From Nocardia nova SH22a (GTDB lineage Bacteria; Actinomycetota; Actinomycetes; Mycobacteriales; Mycobacteriaceae): DNA of 64,000 bases. How positions within the stretch are numbered: the stretch's first letter is position 1; every line of letters starts with the position of its first letter. The stretch covers positions 372,001 to 436,000 of the forward strand of contig NZ_CP006850.1 in the NCBI RefSeq assembly GCF_000523235.1, in the 5' to 3' direction. Under the pieces are notes generated by a model. It was not told the DNA's origin, did not search any database, and saw nothing but the letters and a program-made list of their open reading frames with translations. The position numbers and the translations under genes were made by a program. Positions 8,584 to 17,804 of this stretch are shown here, in pieces.

Positions 8584-8599
8584 GCCGAACATATTCGGC
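8584..8599. promoter_or_regulatory. 16-bp palindrome upstream of the third tiny gene
   Basis: GCCGAA-CATA-TTCGGC is a perfect inverted repeat ending 28 bases before the ATG at 8628. Its position suits an operator, possibly for the neighbouring XRE protein; this is inference. Confidence 0.35.
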
Positions 8600-8627
8600 C
8601 GACGCGAACGAAACGATAGGAGTGACC

Positions 8628-8795
8628 ATGACACCCGAACTGCCGCAGCGTGTTCCGGGAGTACGAACCGCACCGACCGTGTCGGGCGACCCGAATTGGT
8701 ACGCCGCGGTCGCGCGCGCACTACGCGCCACTCCGTCCGACCGCTTTCCCCGTCTCGCCGACACCGCCCCGGGCTGGTCATCGAGATCCACATGA
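8628..8795 (+). CDS. Tiny hypothetical protein (55 aa)
   Basis: The ATG at 8628 is preceded by AGGAG at a good distance (8618-8622), the strongest ribosome-binding site of the three tiny genes. The product is proline-rich at its N-terminus, with NWYAAVARALRATPSDRFPRLADTAPGW in the middle. No family is recognised. Confidence 0.45.
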   Translation: MTPELPQRVPGVRTAPTVSGDPNWYAAVARALRATPSDRFPRLADTAPGWSSRST

Positions 8796-8832
8796 TTGGG
8801 ATACGGCCCGAAATTCGGTGAGTCCGGTGACG

Positions 8833-8908
8833 GTGAACCAACCGTGCAAACCTCGCCATTTTGGGCGGCTTTCCGGCATTCTTGCTCGACTTGGCACGAA
8901 AAGTTCGG
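8833..8908. repeat. 76-bp palindromic intergenic repeat, copy C (degenerate)
   Basis: Starts GTGAACCAACCGTGCAAAC and ends GGCACGAAAAGTTCGG, aligning end to end without gaps to copies A and B. The central palindrome is weaker than in A. It lies in the 222-bp gap ahead of the Uma2 gene. Confidence 0.7.
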
Positions 8909-9017
8909 GGCGTTCTGGTCTGTCGGCCAGTGCATCGGCCATGTAGGCGAGTTACGACCTCGACCTTCCGGACTCGGTACTGGATCAGGCCCGAACAGGC
9001 ATGGGAGGAGCGGCGAA

Positions 9018-9584
9018 ATGACTGACGAGATCGCCACGCCCGCTTGGATGGACCGGCAGATCACGGCGACGAAATACGCGTCCTGGTCCGAAGAAGGATG
9101 TGCTGGCATCGAGATCGTGGACGGGATGGTCGTGGTGCGGCCCAGCGCGTCCAAGCGGCACAACCGGCTCGCGCGGATTCTGGCGAATGCGCTGGATGCG
9201 GCGGCCGGACCCGAATGGAATGCCGATACCGACTTCGATGTCCGGTTGCAGGATGTTCCGCTCACGAACCGCCGTCCGGATGTCGTGGTGTATCGGGCGG
9301 ACACGATCGATACGGCCCCGACTCGTCCCGAGCATGTGCTGCTGGTCGTCGAGGTCGTCTCACCCGGATCGGAGACCACCGACCGGATCGTGAAGGTCGA
9401 CCAGTACGCGAAGGCCGGTATCGCATTCTACTGGCGGGTCGAGCAAACCGCGACGGGAGTTCCGCTCGTGTACACCTACATCCTCGATCCGGCGATCAGG
9501 ACATACCGAACGGGCGAAATGTACACGGGCACAGTCACTGTGGCTGCGCCGTTCGCCGTGGAGATAGATCTCGGCGAGATATGA
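9018..9584 (+). CDS. Uma2-family restriction-endonuclease-fold protein
   Basis: 188 residues from ATG 9018 behind GGGAGGAG. The Uma2 core of the PD-(D/E)XK fold is complete: IEIVDGMVVV near residues 31-40, RRPDVVVY with catalytic-type Asp88, VVEVVSPGS with Glu112, then DRIVKVDQYAKAGIAFYW with Lys126. These proteins are predicted nucleases of unknown role, expanded in actinomycetes and cyanobacteria and often found in mobile or accessory DNA. Confidence 0.9.
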   Translation: MTDEIATPAWMDRQITATKYASWSEEGCAGIEIVDGMVVVRPSASKRHNRLARILANALDAAAGPEWNADTDFDVRLQDVPLTNRRPDVVVYRADTIDTAPTRPEHVLLVVEVVSPGSETTDRIVKVDQYAKAGIAFYWRVEQTATGVPLVYTYILDPAIRTYRTGEMYTGTVTVAAPFAVEIDLGEI

Positions 9585-9638
9585 CGAACCCCGATTGCGA
9601 TCCACGATCACAACCGGGGCCGGTCGAAACAGCGCGAA

Positions 9639-11255
9639 TTACACTGCGGCGGTGATGAACTCGGCCGCCTTCTCGCCGATCATGTAGCACGGCGCGTTGG
9701 TGTTGCCGCCGGTGATGCTCGGCATGATCGAGGCGTCGGCCACACGCAGGCCCTCGATGCCGCGCACCCGCAGTTGCGGGTCGACCACGGCGCGCTCGTC
9801 CACGCCCATCCGGCAGGTGCCGACCGGGTGGTACACCGAGTGGACGCGCATCGGCAGTTCGCGGCGCAGGGCGGTCTCGTCGGTGTAGGCGGGGCCGGGG
9901 GACAGTTCCTCGGTGATGTCGGGCGCGATGCCCTTGTTCGCCGCGGCCTCCCGGATCATGCCGATCGCCTCCACCAGGAAGTCCATGTCGGCCGGATCGG
10001 ACAGATAGCCCGGGTCGATGATCGGCGAGGTCAGCGGGTCGGTGGAGGCCAGCCGCAGCTCGCCACGACTCTTGGGGTAGATCAGCGTCGGGAAGACGGT
10101 CAGCGCCTCGCGCCGGTCGACCAGGTGCAGCTTGTCCTCGTCCTGGTTGGGGGACGGGTAGCTCCACGGCAGCGTGTGGATCTGCATGTCAGGGACGTCC
10201 TTGGCGAACGAGGTCCGCACGAAGCCGGCCGATTCGAATACGGTCCGGCCCATCCACGAGCTGCCGGGCTTGCGCAGTTCCTTCAGGAATCCGGCCGCGA
10301 AATGCGTTGGGATGCCGCGGTGCAGCGCCTTCTTCGAGACGAAGGTCATCGGCACGAACAGGTGGTCGTGCAGGTTCTGGCCGACCGGCAGGTCCGCGTT
10401 CACCTCGATGCCGAGATCACGCAGGTGCCCGGCGGGGCCGATGCCCGACAGCATCAGGATGTGCGCCGAGCCCATCACACCGCCGGAGACCACGACCTCC
10501 TTGTTGGCGCGGATGATCCGGCGGCCCTTCTTCTCGATGACCTCGACGCCGATGGCCCGGCCCTTCTCGATCACCACGCGCGTCACGTGCGCGTGGGTGA
10601 CGACCTGCAAGTTCGGGTTGGGGCGGTTGGTGAGGTAGCCGCGTGAGGAGCTGTAGCGCAGACCGTCGCGGACGCTCTGCTGGAAGATGGAGATGCCCTC
10701 TTGGGATTCGCCGTTGTAGTCCTCGATCACCGGGACACCGAAGGTCTCGGACGCGGCCTGCATCCACTCCTCGGCGATCGGGGTGAGCTCCTTCTGCCGG
10801 GTCACCTCGATCGGGCCGCCGGCGCCGCGGAATTCGCTGGCGCCGTCTTCCCAGTTCTCGAGCCGCTTGTAGGCCGGCAGGACATCCTCGTAGCTCCAGC
10901 CCTCACAGCCCTCGGCCGCCCAGGAATCGAAGTTGGCCTTGTTGCCGCGCACGAAGAGCATGCCGTTGACCGAGCTGGAACCACCCAGCACCTTGCCGCG
11001 CGTCATCGGAACCCGGCGCTCGGCGGCGTGCTTCTGCGGAACCGAGTACTGCGACCAGGTCACCTGGTGCTTGAGCTGCGGCACCGTGTGCACCGTGGTG
11101 ATCATGCCGGGGACACTGACCAGCTTGGTGTTGTCCTTGCGTCCGGCCTCGAGCAGGATCACGCTGGCGCCGTGCTCGGCGAGCCGACTGGCGACGGTGG
11201 CACCGGAGCTGCCCGCGCCGATGACGATGTAATCGGCTGCGCTGGTGTCGGTCAT
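9639..11255 (-). CDS. GMC-family FAD-dependent oxidoreductase (choline/alcohol dehydrogenase-like)
   Basis: 538 residues, full family length. The N-terminal dinucleotide-binding motif GAGSSGATVASRLAE is followed by LEAG, then the GMC signatures MTRGKVLGGSSSVNGM and VVSGGVMGSAHILMLSGIGP. The C-terminal substrate region has HPVGTCRMG with the catalytic-type histidine and GNTNAPCYMIGEKAA. GMC enzymes oxidise primary or secondary alcohols with FAD. The substrate is not predictable, but a KstR-type palindrome 78 bp upstream links it to sterol or lipid breakdown. Confidence 0.9.
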   Translation of the reverse strand: MTDTSAADYIVIGAGSSGATVASRLAEHGASVILLEAGRKDNTKLVSVPGMITTVHTVPQLKHQVTWSQYSVPQKHAAERRVPMTRGKVLGGSSSVNGMLFVRGNKANFDSWAAEGCEGWSYEDVLPAYKRLENWEDGASEFRGAGGPIEVTRQKELTPIAEEWMQAASETFGVPVIEDYNGESQEGISIFQQSVRDGLRYSSSRGYLTNRPNPNLQVVTHAHVTRVVIEKGRAIGVEVIEKKGRRIIRANKEVVVSGGVMGSAHILMLSGIGPAGHLRDLGIEVNADLPVGQNLHDHLFVPMTFVSKKALHRGIPTHFAAGFLKELRKPGSSWMGRTVFESAGFVRTSFAKDVPDMQIHTLPWSYPSPNQDEDKLHLVDRREALTVFPTLIYPKSRGELRLASTDPLTSPIIDPGYLSDPADMDFLVEAIGMIREAAANKGIAPDITEELSPGPAYTDETALRRELPMRVHSVYHPVGTCRMGVDERAVVDPQLRVRGIEGLRVADASIMPSITGGNTNAPCYMIGEKAAEFITAAV

Positions 11256-11332
11256 GTTCGGTTACCTCATCTTCGAAGTGGTAGCGGCTGATCGCGGCTG
11301 CGCTCGGCGCGGGAGCGTGCCTCAGATCACTG

Positions 11333-11346
11333 TAGAACAAGTTCTA
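11333..11346. promoter_or_regulatory. KstR-type operator TAGAACAAGTTCTA
   Basis: Matches the published KstR consensus TnnAACnnGTTnnA at every fixed base, with perfectly complementary six-base arms. Located 78-91 bp upstream of the GMC oxidoreductase start. KstR is the TetR-family repressor of cholesterol catabolism in mycobacteria and rhodococci. The kstR gene itself is not in this window. Confidence 0.7.
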
Positions 11347-11569
11347 AAAATGGTGAAGATGCGGCATCGGGAAATCGATCCGCGAGACGTGGTCCGGCAT
11401 CGACTCCCCGCCGGTGACCAGCAGTGTTCGCTGCGTCACACCGTGGAACAGGTTGCAGTTCGAGGTCTGCGGAGGGGACTGGAGCGCTCGCGGTCGCCGG
11501 AGCGGCGGTCGGTGGCGTACTCGAGCGGCGCACTCGCGAGATCCGGGATTCCGCCTAGGATCTGCGACT

Positions 11570-12058
11570 GTGACCGATATTCGTGAAATTCCCGTTCAGA
11601 CCCTCGCCGGTGACCCCGCGACGCTGGCCGGACTCGCCGGTGACAAGTCGCTGCTGGTGGTCAATGTCGCCTCGAAATGCGGTTTGACCCCGCAGTACAC
11701 CGGCCTGGTCGAGCTCCAGAAGACCTACGGCCCACGCGGTTTCAGCGTGATCGGGGTGCCGTGCAACCAGTTCATGGGCCAGGAGCCCGGGACCTCCGAG
11801 GAGATCCAGGAATTCTGCTCCACCACCTACGGAGTGGATTTCCCGCTGCTGGCCAAGGCCGATGTGAACGGCGACGATCGCCACCCGCTGTACGCCGAAC
11901 TGGTGCAGACCGCCGACGCCGAGGGCGGCGCGGGCGATATCCAGTGGAACTTCGAGAAATTCCTGATCGATCGCGACGGTAAAGTCGTCGGCCGTTTCCG
12001 GCCGCGCACCGAACCGCAGGATGCGAGCGTCGTGGCCGCCATCGAGGCGACGCTGTAA
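11570..12058 (+). CDS. Glutathione peroxidase-family thiol peroxidase
   Basis: 162 residues from GTG 11570 with TAGGA upstream. Family signatures: VNVASKCGLTPQYTGL with the peroxidatic cysteine, GVPCNQFMGQEPGT with the catalytic glutamine, and WNFEKFLIDRDGKVVGRF with Trp/Asn of the active site. Actinomycetes lack glutathione, so such enzymes usually use thioredoxin or mycothiol-linked electrons to reduce peroxides. It converges on the TetR gene with a two-base gap. Confidence 0.95.
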   Translation: MTDIREIPVQTLAGDPATLAGLAGDKSLLVVNVASKCGLTPQYTGLVELQKTYGPRGFSVIGVPCNQFMGQEPGTSEEIQEFCSTTYGVDFPLLAKADVNGDDRHPLYAELVQTADAEGGAGDIQWNFEKFLIDRDGKVVGRFRPRTEPQDASVVAAIEATL

Positions 12059-12060
12059 TT

Positions 12061-12660
12061 TCAGTTCTGCAATACCTGTAGGGCGGATTTCTCCAGCCGG
12101 TCGGCGATTTCGGCATATGAGGCATAGCCCACACCGGCCCGGACCAGGGCGCCCGCGTAGAGCAGCTCCAGGGTTTCCACCACATCGGGATCGGCATCCG
12201 CGCCGAGTGCGTCCAGCAGGCGGCGGCGGATCTCGGTCCCGATGCGGGTGCGCAGATGCGCCACATCGGGATCGGTGCCCAGCAGTGCGCTGGTGACCGC
12301 TCCGGCCAGTGCCGGTTCGTCGGCGACGAGCATGGCGATCTGGCGCAGCACCGCGACCACGCGCGCGGTGCTGTCGGCACCGGCCGCGGGATTCGGGGGC
12401 GGGTCGGCGGCCAGCCGACGCCAGAACACCTCGGCGACCAGGTGTTCCTTGGAGGAGAAGTAGGTGTAGGCGGTGGCGGTGCCCACGCCGGCGGCGGAGG
12501 CCACCATGCGTACGGTGAGGCCGGCGAAGCCCTCCCGCGACAGCACTTCCAACGCGGCCTTGGTCAGCCGGTCGACGGTATCGGCCTGCTTCTCGGTGAG
12601 GCGGCGGCGAGTAGCCTTCATATTCACCGGAGTAGGCTCGGTGGAAATGGGATCGGACAC
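12061..12660 (-). CDS. TetR-family regulator, proposed local regulator of the 17-25 kb cluster
   Basis: 199 residues if GTG 12660 is used; ATG 12621 is an alternative. Neither has a ribosome-binding site, and a TAGTAG -10-like element at 12672-12677 suggests a leaderless or nearly leaderless message. The HTH is typical (FAGLTVRMVASAAGVGTATAYTYFSSKEHLVAEVF). The ligand domain is about 130 residues. A perfect 14-bp palindrome overlaps the GTG start and two close variants lie at the divergent catabolic promoters 8 kb away, so autoregulation plus control of that cluster is inferred. Confidence 0.88.
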   Translation of the reverse strand: MSDPISTEPTPVNMKATRRRLTEKQADTVDRLTKAALEVLSREGFAGLTVRMVASAAGVGTATAYTYFSSKEHLVAEVFWRRLAADPPPNPAAGADSTARVVAVLRQIAMLVADEPALAGAVTSALLGTDPDVAHLRTRIGTEIRRRLLDALGADADPDVVETLELLYAGALVRAGVGYASYAEIADRLEKSALQVLQN

Positions 12661-12667
12661 GTGTCCG
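12654..12667. promoter_or_regulatory. Perfect 14-bp palindrome CGGACACGTGTCCG, candidate TetR operator
   Basis: Lies on the 5' end of the TetR gene, just downstream of a minus-strand -10-like TAGTAG (12672-12677), so it would cover the transcription start. Near-identical sites occur at 20699-20710 and 20895-20906. Confidence 0.6.
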
Positions 12668-12743
12668 GATGCTACTATCATGAAGCTTCGATAGCAACTC
12701 GCATAGCCGTCTACGAGCGGATATGGTCGCAAATCACAAATAG

Positions 12744-13478
<735 letters not shown>

Positions 13479-13867
13479 GGCGGGCGGTAGCCGTGGCGGG
13501 ATGTGCCCGTCGGGTCCCCAGCCATCCCGCGGGAGTCGCCACCGGTCAACGCTTCCGAGACAGTGCACCAGGCACGCCGACGCCTCTTCACTTCTTCCCG
13601 GTCAGCTCACCCCGAACGGCGACCCTACCCACCCAACGCGCCCCGGCACGCTGAAAGCGTTTCCGGGGTAGTTCCACTGGGTGGTTTCGCGGCCGTCTCG
13701 CCGATCGGGTACCGCTGCGTAGGCGACGAAGGAGCAAGCAGCGGTGCCCGATCGGCGAGACTCAGGGGCCGCGAAACCCGCCGGAGCGAAGCGGAGGCCA
13801 AAAATACAGCCAATACCTTTTTGGGGTAGAGGACTCGGTCGGCCAAGCTCCGACAGGACGTCCCGCC
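13479..13867. other. Convergent intergenic region with a large hairpin
   Basis: 389 bp between the methyltransferase and the toroid gene. It holds the hairpin at 13684-13777 and, after it, CCGGAGCGAAGCGGAGG and a C/T-rich segment ending CTTTTTGGGG. No coding frame here has family resemblance. Confidence 0.5.
13684..13777. repeat. Large imperfect inverted repeat (about 35-bp arms, 19-base loop)
   Basis: The left arm 13684-13718 and right arm 13738-13777 pair over 23 bases with one mismatch, then after a five-base bulge over another 10 bases ending in GTTTCGC/GCGAAAC. The loop is GTAGGCGACGAAGGAGCAA. It is much longer than a normal terminator and may be a dispersed palindromic element or a structured RNA. 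Confidence 0.7.
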
Positions 13868-14941
13868 TCAGCCCCGCGAGCGCTCACAGTCGCAAGCAAG
13901 CCCGCTACGCAGGTCGGCGGCGGGAACCACCTCCCGGAAGATCCCGTTACCGCCCGAAGTACGGGTGAGGGCATCGGCAGCCAGGATCACCGCGCCACCG
14001 GTCCAGGTGGTCTGCTCCTCCGGCCAGCGCTTGCCGTCGGCGAAAACCAGTCCGGTCCAATAGGACCCATCGTCCTCACGCAGATGCTGCATATTCGCGA
14101 GCAGGCGGTGGGCCCGGTCGCCGTCGCCGAGGGCGTCCAGGGCCATGACCAACTCGCAGGTTTCCGCCCCGGTCACCCACGGCCGATCGGAGACACAGCG
14201 GATGCCGATTTCGCCGACCACGAAATCGTCCCAGCGCGAGGCGATTCGGGCCGCTCCGGCCGCACCGCGCAGCGCACCGCACAGCACCGGGTAGTACCAG
14301 TCCATCGAATACCGGTCCTTCTCGGCGAAGGATTCCGGATGATGGCGCAGGGCGTGCCCGAGGCGTAGCGCCGCGACCTCCCATTCCGGCTGTTCGATGC
14401 CCAGCAGCCCGGCGATCGCCAGTCCGCAGCCGATGCTGTGGAACATACTCGAGCACCCGGTGAGCATCGCCTCGGCCAGAATGCCGTACTCGCTTCGCAG
14501 CCAGTAGATCTCGCCGTTGGGCCCCTTCTGCATCGAGAGCACGTAGTCGACGGCCGACCGCACCGTCGGCCACATCGCCTCCACGAATCCGCGGTCGCCG
14601 GTGCACCGGTAGTAGTGCCAGATCCCGACGGCGATGTAACCGCAGAAATTGGTGTCGGTGTCCGGATTCTCGATCACGTCCGCGCGGAACTGCAGCGGCC
14701 AGGAACCATCGGCACGCTGGGTGTCCGCGGACCAGATGTAGGCGGCGCGGGCGGCATCGCGCAGTCCGGCCACGGTGAGCGCCATCGCGGATTCGACGTG
14801 GTCCCACGGGTCGGTGTGCCCGCCCCGGAACCAGGGGATCGATCCGTCGCCGTACTGTTGCGCGGCAATGGATTCGGCCGTCCGCAGGATCTGACGCGAG
14901 GTCAGGACGCCGGGAATCGAGGGCAGCTCAGCGCCGGGCAC
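13868..14941 (-). CDS. Alpha/alpha-toroid (prenyltransferase/terpenoid-cyclase-fold-like) protein
   Basis: 357 residues starting 14 bases inside the preceding methyltransferase gene. Repeated helical units with DGSIPWFRGGHTDPWDHVESAMAL, RADGSWPLQF, FCGYIAVGIWHYY and DDGSYWTGLV resemble the squalene-cyclase/prenyltransferase or GH15-like toroid repeats. Such proteins are often annotated only as 'prenyltransferase' in nocardiae. The true activity (glycoside hydrolase-like or cyclase-like) is unknown. Overlap with the methyltransferase and glycosyltransferase genes implies a joint pathway. Confidence 0.7.
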   Translation of the reverse strand: MPGAELPSIPGVLTSRQILRTAESIAAQQYGDGSIPWFRGGHTDPWDHVESAMALTVAGLRDAARAAYIWSADTQRADGSWPLQFRADVIENPDTDTNFCGYIAVGIWHYYRCTGDRGFVEAMWPTVRSAVDYVLSMQKGPNGEIYWLRSEYGILAEAMLTGCSSMFHSIGCGLAIAGLLGIEQPEWEVAALRLGHALRHHPESFAEKDRYSMDWYYPVLCGALRGAAGAARIASRWDDFVVGEIGIRCVSDRPWVTGAETCELVMALDALGDGDRAHRLLANMQHLREDDGSYWTGLVFADGKRWPEEQTTWTGGAVILAADALTRTSGGNGIFREVVPAADLRSGLACDCERSRG

Positions 14942-15659
14942 CGGAGACCGCCGGTTTGGTGAAGTACAGCGCGACGCTCTTGCCGATCATCGGATCCAGT
15001 GCGGATTCGGCGATTCGGGTCAGGCGCGGCTGTTTCATCATGTCCCAGACCAGCATTCGGTGATAGAGCCGTACCGGCAGCGCATCCGGCTTCTCCACGC
15101 CGACCGCGCATTTCAGCCACCAGTAGGGGGCGTGCAGGGCGTGGGCGTGCTCGCGGTGGATGAACCGCATACCGCGCGAGGCGATCTTGGCGCGCAGTTC
15201 GTCGGCCTTGTAGATGCGGACGTGGCCGCCCTCGTTGGCGTGGTACTGGTCCGACAGCGCCCAGCAGATGCGTTCGGGCAGCCAGCGCGGAACCGTGACG
15301 GCAAGGGCACCACCGGGTTTGAGGATGCGCACCAGTTCGGCGATGGCGGCCTCGTCGGCCGGAATGTGCTCGAGGATCTCCGAGGCGATGACCACGTCGA
15401 ATTCACCGTCCTCGAACGGCATCGCCAGCGCGTCGCCCTGCACGGTCTCGGCGGTGGCGTACTCCGGCGCCTCCCCGGCCTCGGCGAGGGCGCCGAACAT
15501 GATCTTCACGTCGGCGAGATCGCCCGCGTTCTGATCGAAGGCGACCACGTCGGCGCCGCGCCGGTACGCCTCGTAGGAGTGGCGGCCCTGGCCGCAGCCC
15601 ACATCGATGACCCGGGCGCCCGGCCCGACACCCAAACGGTCGAAATCGACGGTCAGCAT
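14928..15659 (-). CDS. Class I SAM-dependent methyltransferase
   Basis: 243 residues from ATG 15659, which overlaps the end of the glycosyltransferase gene by seven bases. Motif I is VIDVGCGQGRHSYEA, motif II region VVAFDQNAGDLADV, then GDALAMPFEDGEFDVVIASEILEHIP and LKPGGALAVTVPRW. The C-terminal half has HREHAHALHAPYWWLKCAVG. Sandwiched between GT4 and toroid genes in one overlapping unit, it probably modifies the same small molecule or lipid. Confidence 0.9.
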   Translation of the reverse strand: MLTVDFDRLGVGPGARVIDVGCGQGRHSYEAYRRGADVVAFDQNAGDLADVKIMFGALAEAGEAPEYATAETVQGDALAMPFEDGEFDVVIASEILEHIPADEAAIAELVRILKPGGALAVTVPRWLPERICWALSDQYHANEGGHVRIYKADELRAKIASRGMRFIHREHAHALHAPYWWLKCAVGVEKPDALPVRLYHRMLVWDMMKQPRLTRIAESALDPMIGKSVALYFTKPAVSGARR

Positions 15660-16912
15660 ACGTTCGCCTCCTGTGTGACGGGGGTGAGGTCGGTGCCCTG
15701 ACGGCGGGCGATCGCGTGTTCGTAGACCGAGACGGTCTGGGCCGCAACGGCTTCCCAGCTGAAGACGGTGAGGGCGCGGTGGCGTCCGGCGGCGCCGAGT
15801 TCGGCCACTCGGCGCGGGGAGTCCAGCAGCGATGTGAGGGTCGCGGTCAATTCGTCGACATTGCCCGGCTCGACCAGTTCGGCGCAGTCGCCGACGACCT
15901 CGGGCAGGGCGCCCGCGCGGCTGGCCACCAGTGCGGTGCCGCTGGCCAGCGCCTCCACGGCGGGCAGCGAAAAGCCTTCGTACATCGAGGGAATACAGGA
16001 GATCTGCGCCGAGGCGAGCAGTTCGGCCAGCGCCTCGTCCGACAGTCCGCTCGACACCGTGACGATATCGGAGATGCCCAGCTCGGCGATCAATTTCTCG
16101 GTGGGGCCGTTGGGCTCGAGTTTGGCCACCAGTTGCAGGTGCACATCGTGGGCGGTGCGCAATCGCGCCAGCGCCTGGAGCAGATGTGAGATCCCCTTGA
16201 GCGGCTTGTCGGCGCTGGCCACCGCGACGATCCGGCCGGGAACCCGGCGTTCGCGCGGCCGGTACAGCTCGGTGTCGGCGCCGAGCGGAACCACCCGCAA
16301 CTGCGAGGCGTCCACCCCGAAATCGTCGGCGATATCGGCGGCCGAGGACGAGGAGACCGTGATCAGATCCGGGATCGTGCGCGCCACCCGTTGCTGCATG
16401 CCCAGGAATCCGTACCAGCGGCGCACGAACGGTTTGCGCCGCCAGGGCGCGGCCGCCAGATCCACCTCGCGATCGCGCGTGATCGGATGATGGATCGTGG
16501 CCACCAGCGGCAGTTGCCGGGCGATGTCGAGCAGTCCCGAGCCCAGGCACTGATTGTCGTGGACGACATCGAAATCGGCCGCGCGCGAACGCAACAGGCG
16601 TGCCGCGCGCATGCTGAACGTGCGCGGTTCCGGGAATCCGGCGGTCCACATCGTGGCGAGTTCGAGCACGTCGATGCGATCGCGGAGTTCGCGCGGATGC
16701 GGTGTGCGGAAGGGGTCGGAATCACGGTAGAGGTCCAGGCTGGGCACCTCGGTCAGCCGCACCCGGGGGTCGAGCAGTTCCGGATATGGCTGGCCGGAGA
16801 AGACCTCGACCTCATGGCCGAGTTCGGCCAGGCCGTGACTCAATTTCCGGACATACACCCCCTGCCCGCCACAGTGGGTCTTGCTGCGGTAGGACAGCAG
16901 GGCGATACGCAC
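15653..16912 (-). CDS. GT4-family glycosyltransferase
   Basis: 419 residues. The N-terminal Rossmann domain starts IALLSYRSKTHCGGQGVYVRKLSHGLAELGHEV. The C-terminal donor domain contains GRIVAVASADKPLKGISHLLQA and SMYEGFSLPAVEALASGTALVAS, the E-x7-E nucleotide-sugar motif of GT-B retaining enzymes. A cytoplasmic or peripheral membrane enzyme transferring sugar from NDP- or GDP-sugar. It heads the GT4-methyltransferase-toroid overlap unit and starts 19 bases after the LLM oxidoreductase gene. Confidence 0.92.
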   Translation of the reverse strand: MRIALLSYRSKTHCGGQGVYVRKLSHGLAELGHEVEVFSGQPYPELLDPRVRLTEVPSLDLYRDSDPFRTPHPRELRDRIDVLELATMWTAGFPEPRTFSMRAARLLRSRAADFDVVHDNQCLGSGLLDIARQLPLVATIHHPITRDREVDLAAAPWRRKPFVRRWYGFLGMQQRVARTIPDLITVSSSSAADIADDFGVDASQLRVVPLGADTELYRPRERRVPGRIVAVASADKPLKGISHLLQALARLRTAHDVHLQLVAKLEPNGPTEKLIAELGISDIVTVSSGLSDEALAELLASAQISCIPSMYEGFSLPAVEALASGTALVASRAGALPEVVGDCAELVEPGNVDELTATLTSLLDSPRRVAELGAAGRHRALTVFSWEAVAAQTVSVYEHAIARRQGTDLTPVTQEANVC

Positions 16913-16931
16913 GTCTTCGGCTCACTTCCTG

Positions 16932-17792
16932 TCAGGCGCCCAGTCCGGCCGGCGCCAACTTGCCGGCCAGACGATCGAGATAGGCCAGCACCTCGGCTTC
17001 GGACTTGTCCGGCAACCCGTACAGTACGTCGGTCACCCCGGCGGCCTTCCAGGTGGCCAGCCGATCGACATCCGGCTTCCCGTCGAGCGCGACCACCCGC
17101 GGGGTGTCCTCGCGTCCCGACTCCTCCCACACCTTGTTCAGCAGTCGCAGCCGTTCCAGCAACGTCTCGGTTTCGAACGGAGTGGTGATCCAGCCGTCGG
17201 CCGAGCGCGCGATCCAGCGGAAACCCTGTTCGGTTCCGGCGGTGCCGATCAGCACCGGAATCTTGGCCTGCACCGGCTTGGGCCACGCCCAGCTCGGGCC
17301 GAACTTCACGAATTCGCCGTCGTAGGCGGCCTCTTCGTCGGTCCACAGGGACCGCATGGCCTCCAGGTACTCGCGCAGCACCGTGCGGCGCTTCTTCGGC
17401 GGGACCCCGTGATCGGTGAGTTCGTCGGTGTTCCAACCGAATCCGGCGCCGAGGCTGACCCGGCCGCCGGACAGATGATCGAGGGTGGCGATGGATTTCG
17501 CGAGGGTGATCGGATCGTGTTCGACGGGAAGCGCTACCGCCGTGGACAACTCGATCCGCTCGGTGACCGCCGCGGCGGTGCCCAGGGCGACCCACGGGTC
17601 CAGCGTGCGTGTGTACCGATCGTCGGGCAGGGACTCGTCGCCGGTCAGCGGGTGCGCGGCCTCGCGCTTGATCGGGATGTGGGTGTGCTCGGGCACGAAG
17701 AACGACGAGAATCCGCGTTCCTCGGCGGCTTTGGCGGCCGCGGCGGGCGTGATGCCGCGGTCGCTGGTGAACAGGACGATGCCGAAGCGCAT
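16932..17792 (-). CDS. LLM-class F420-dependent oxidoreductase
   Basis: 286 residues from ATG 17792 with AAGGA upstream. Luciferase-like TIM-barrel signatures: MRFGIVLFTSDRGI, FSSFFVPEHTHIP, DPWVALGTAAAVTERIELSTAVALP, GGRVSLGAGFGWNTDEL. Actinobacterial members of this subgroup use F420 as hydride carrier on diverse alcohols and aldehydes. It sits 12 bases after the FAD oxidoreductase stop and is probably the last catabolic gene of the minus-strand operon. Confidence 0.9.
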   Translation of the reverse strand: MRFGIVLFTSDRGITPAAAAKAAEERGFSSFFVPEHTHIPIKREAAHPLTGDESLPDDRYTRTLDPWVALGTAAAVTERIELSTAVALPVEHDPITLAKSIATLDHLSGGRVSLGAGFGWNTDELTDHGVPPKKRRTVLREYLEAMRSLWTDEEAAYDGEFVKFGPSWAWPKPVQAKIPVLIGTAGTEQGFRWIARSADGWITTPFETETLLERLRLLNKVWEESGREDTPRVVALDGKPDVDRLATWKAAGVTDVLYGLPDKSEAEVLAYLDRLAGKLAPAGLGA

Positions 17793-17804
17793 GGTGTTCC
17801 TTAG

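Noticed and set aside
15660..16649. N-terminal extension of the methyltransferase frame through the GT4 gene
   Set aside because: It would overlap the GT4 domain in another frame; ATG 15659 begins the recognised methyltransferase directly.
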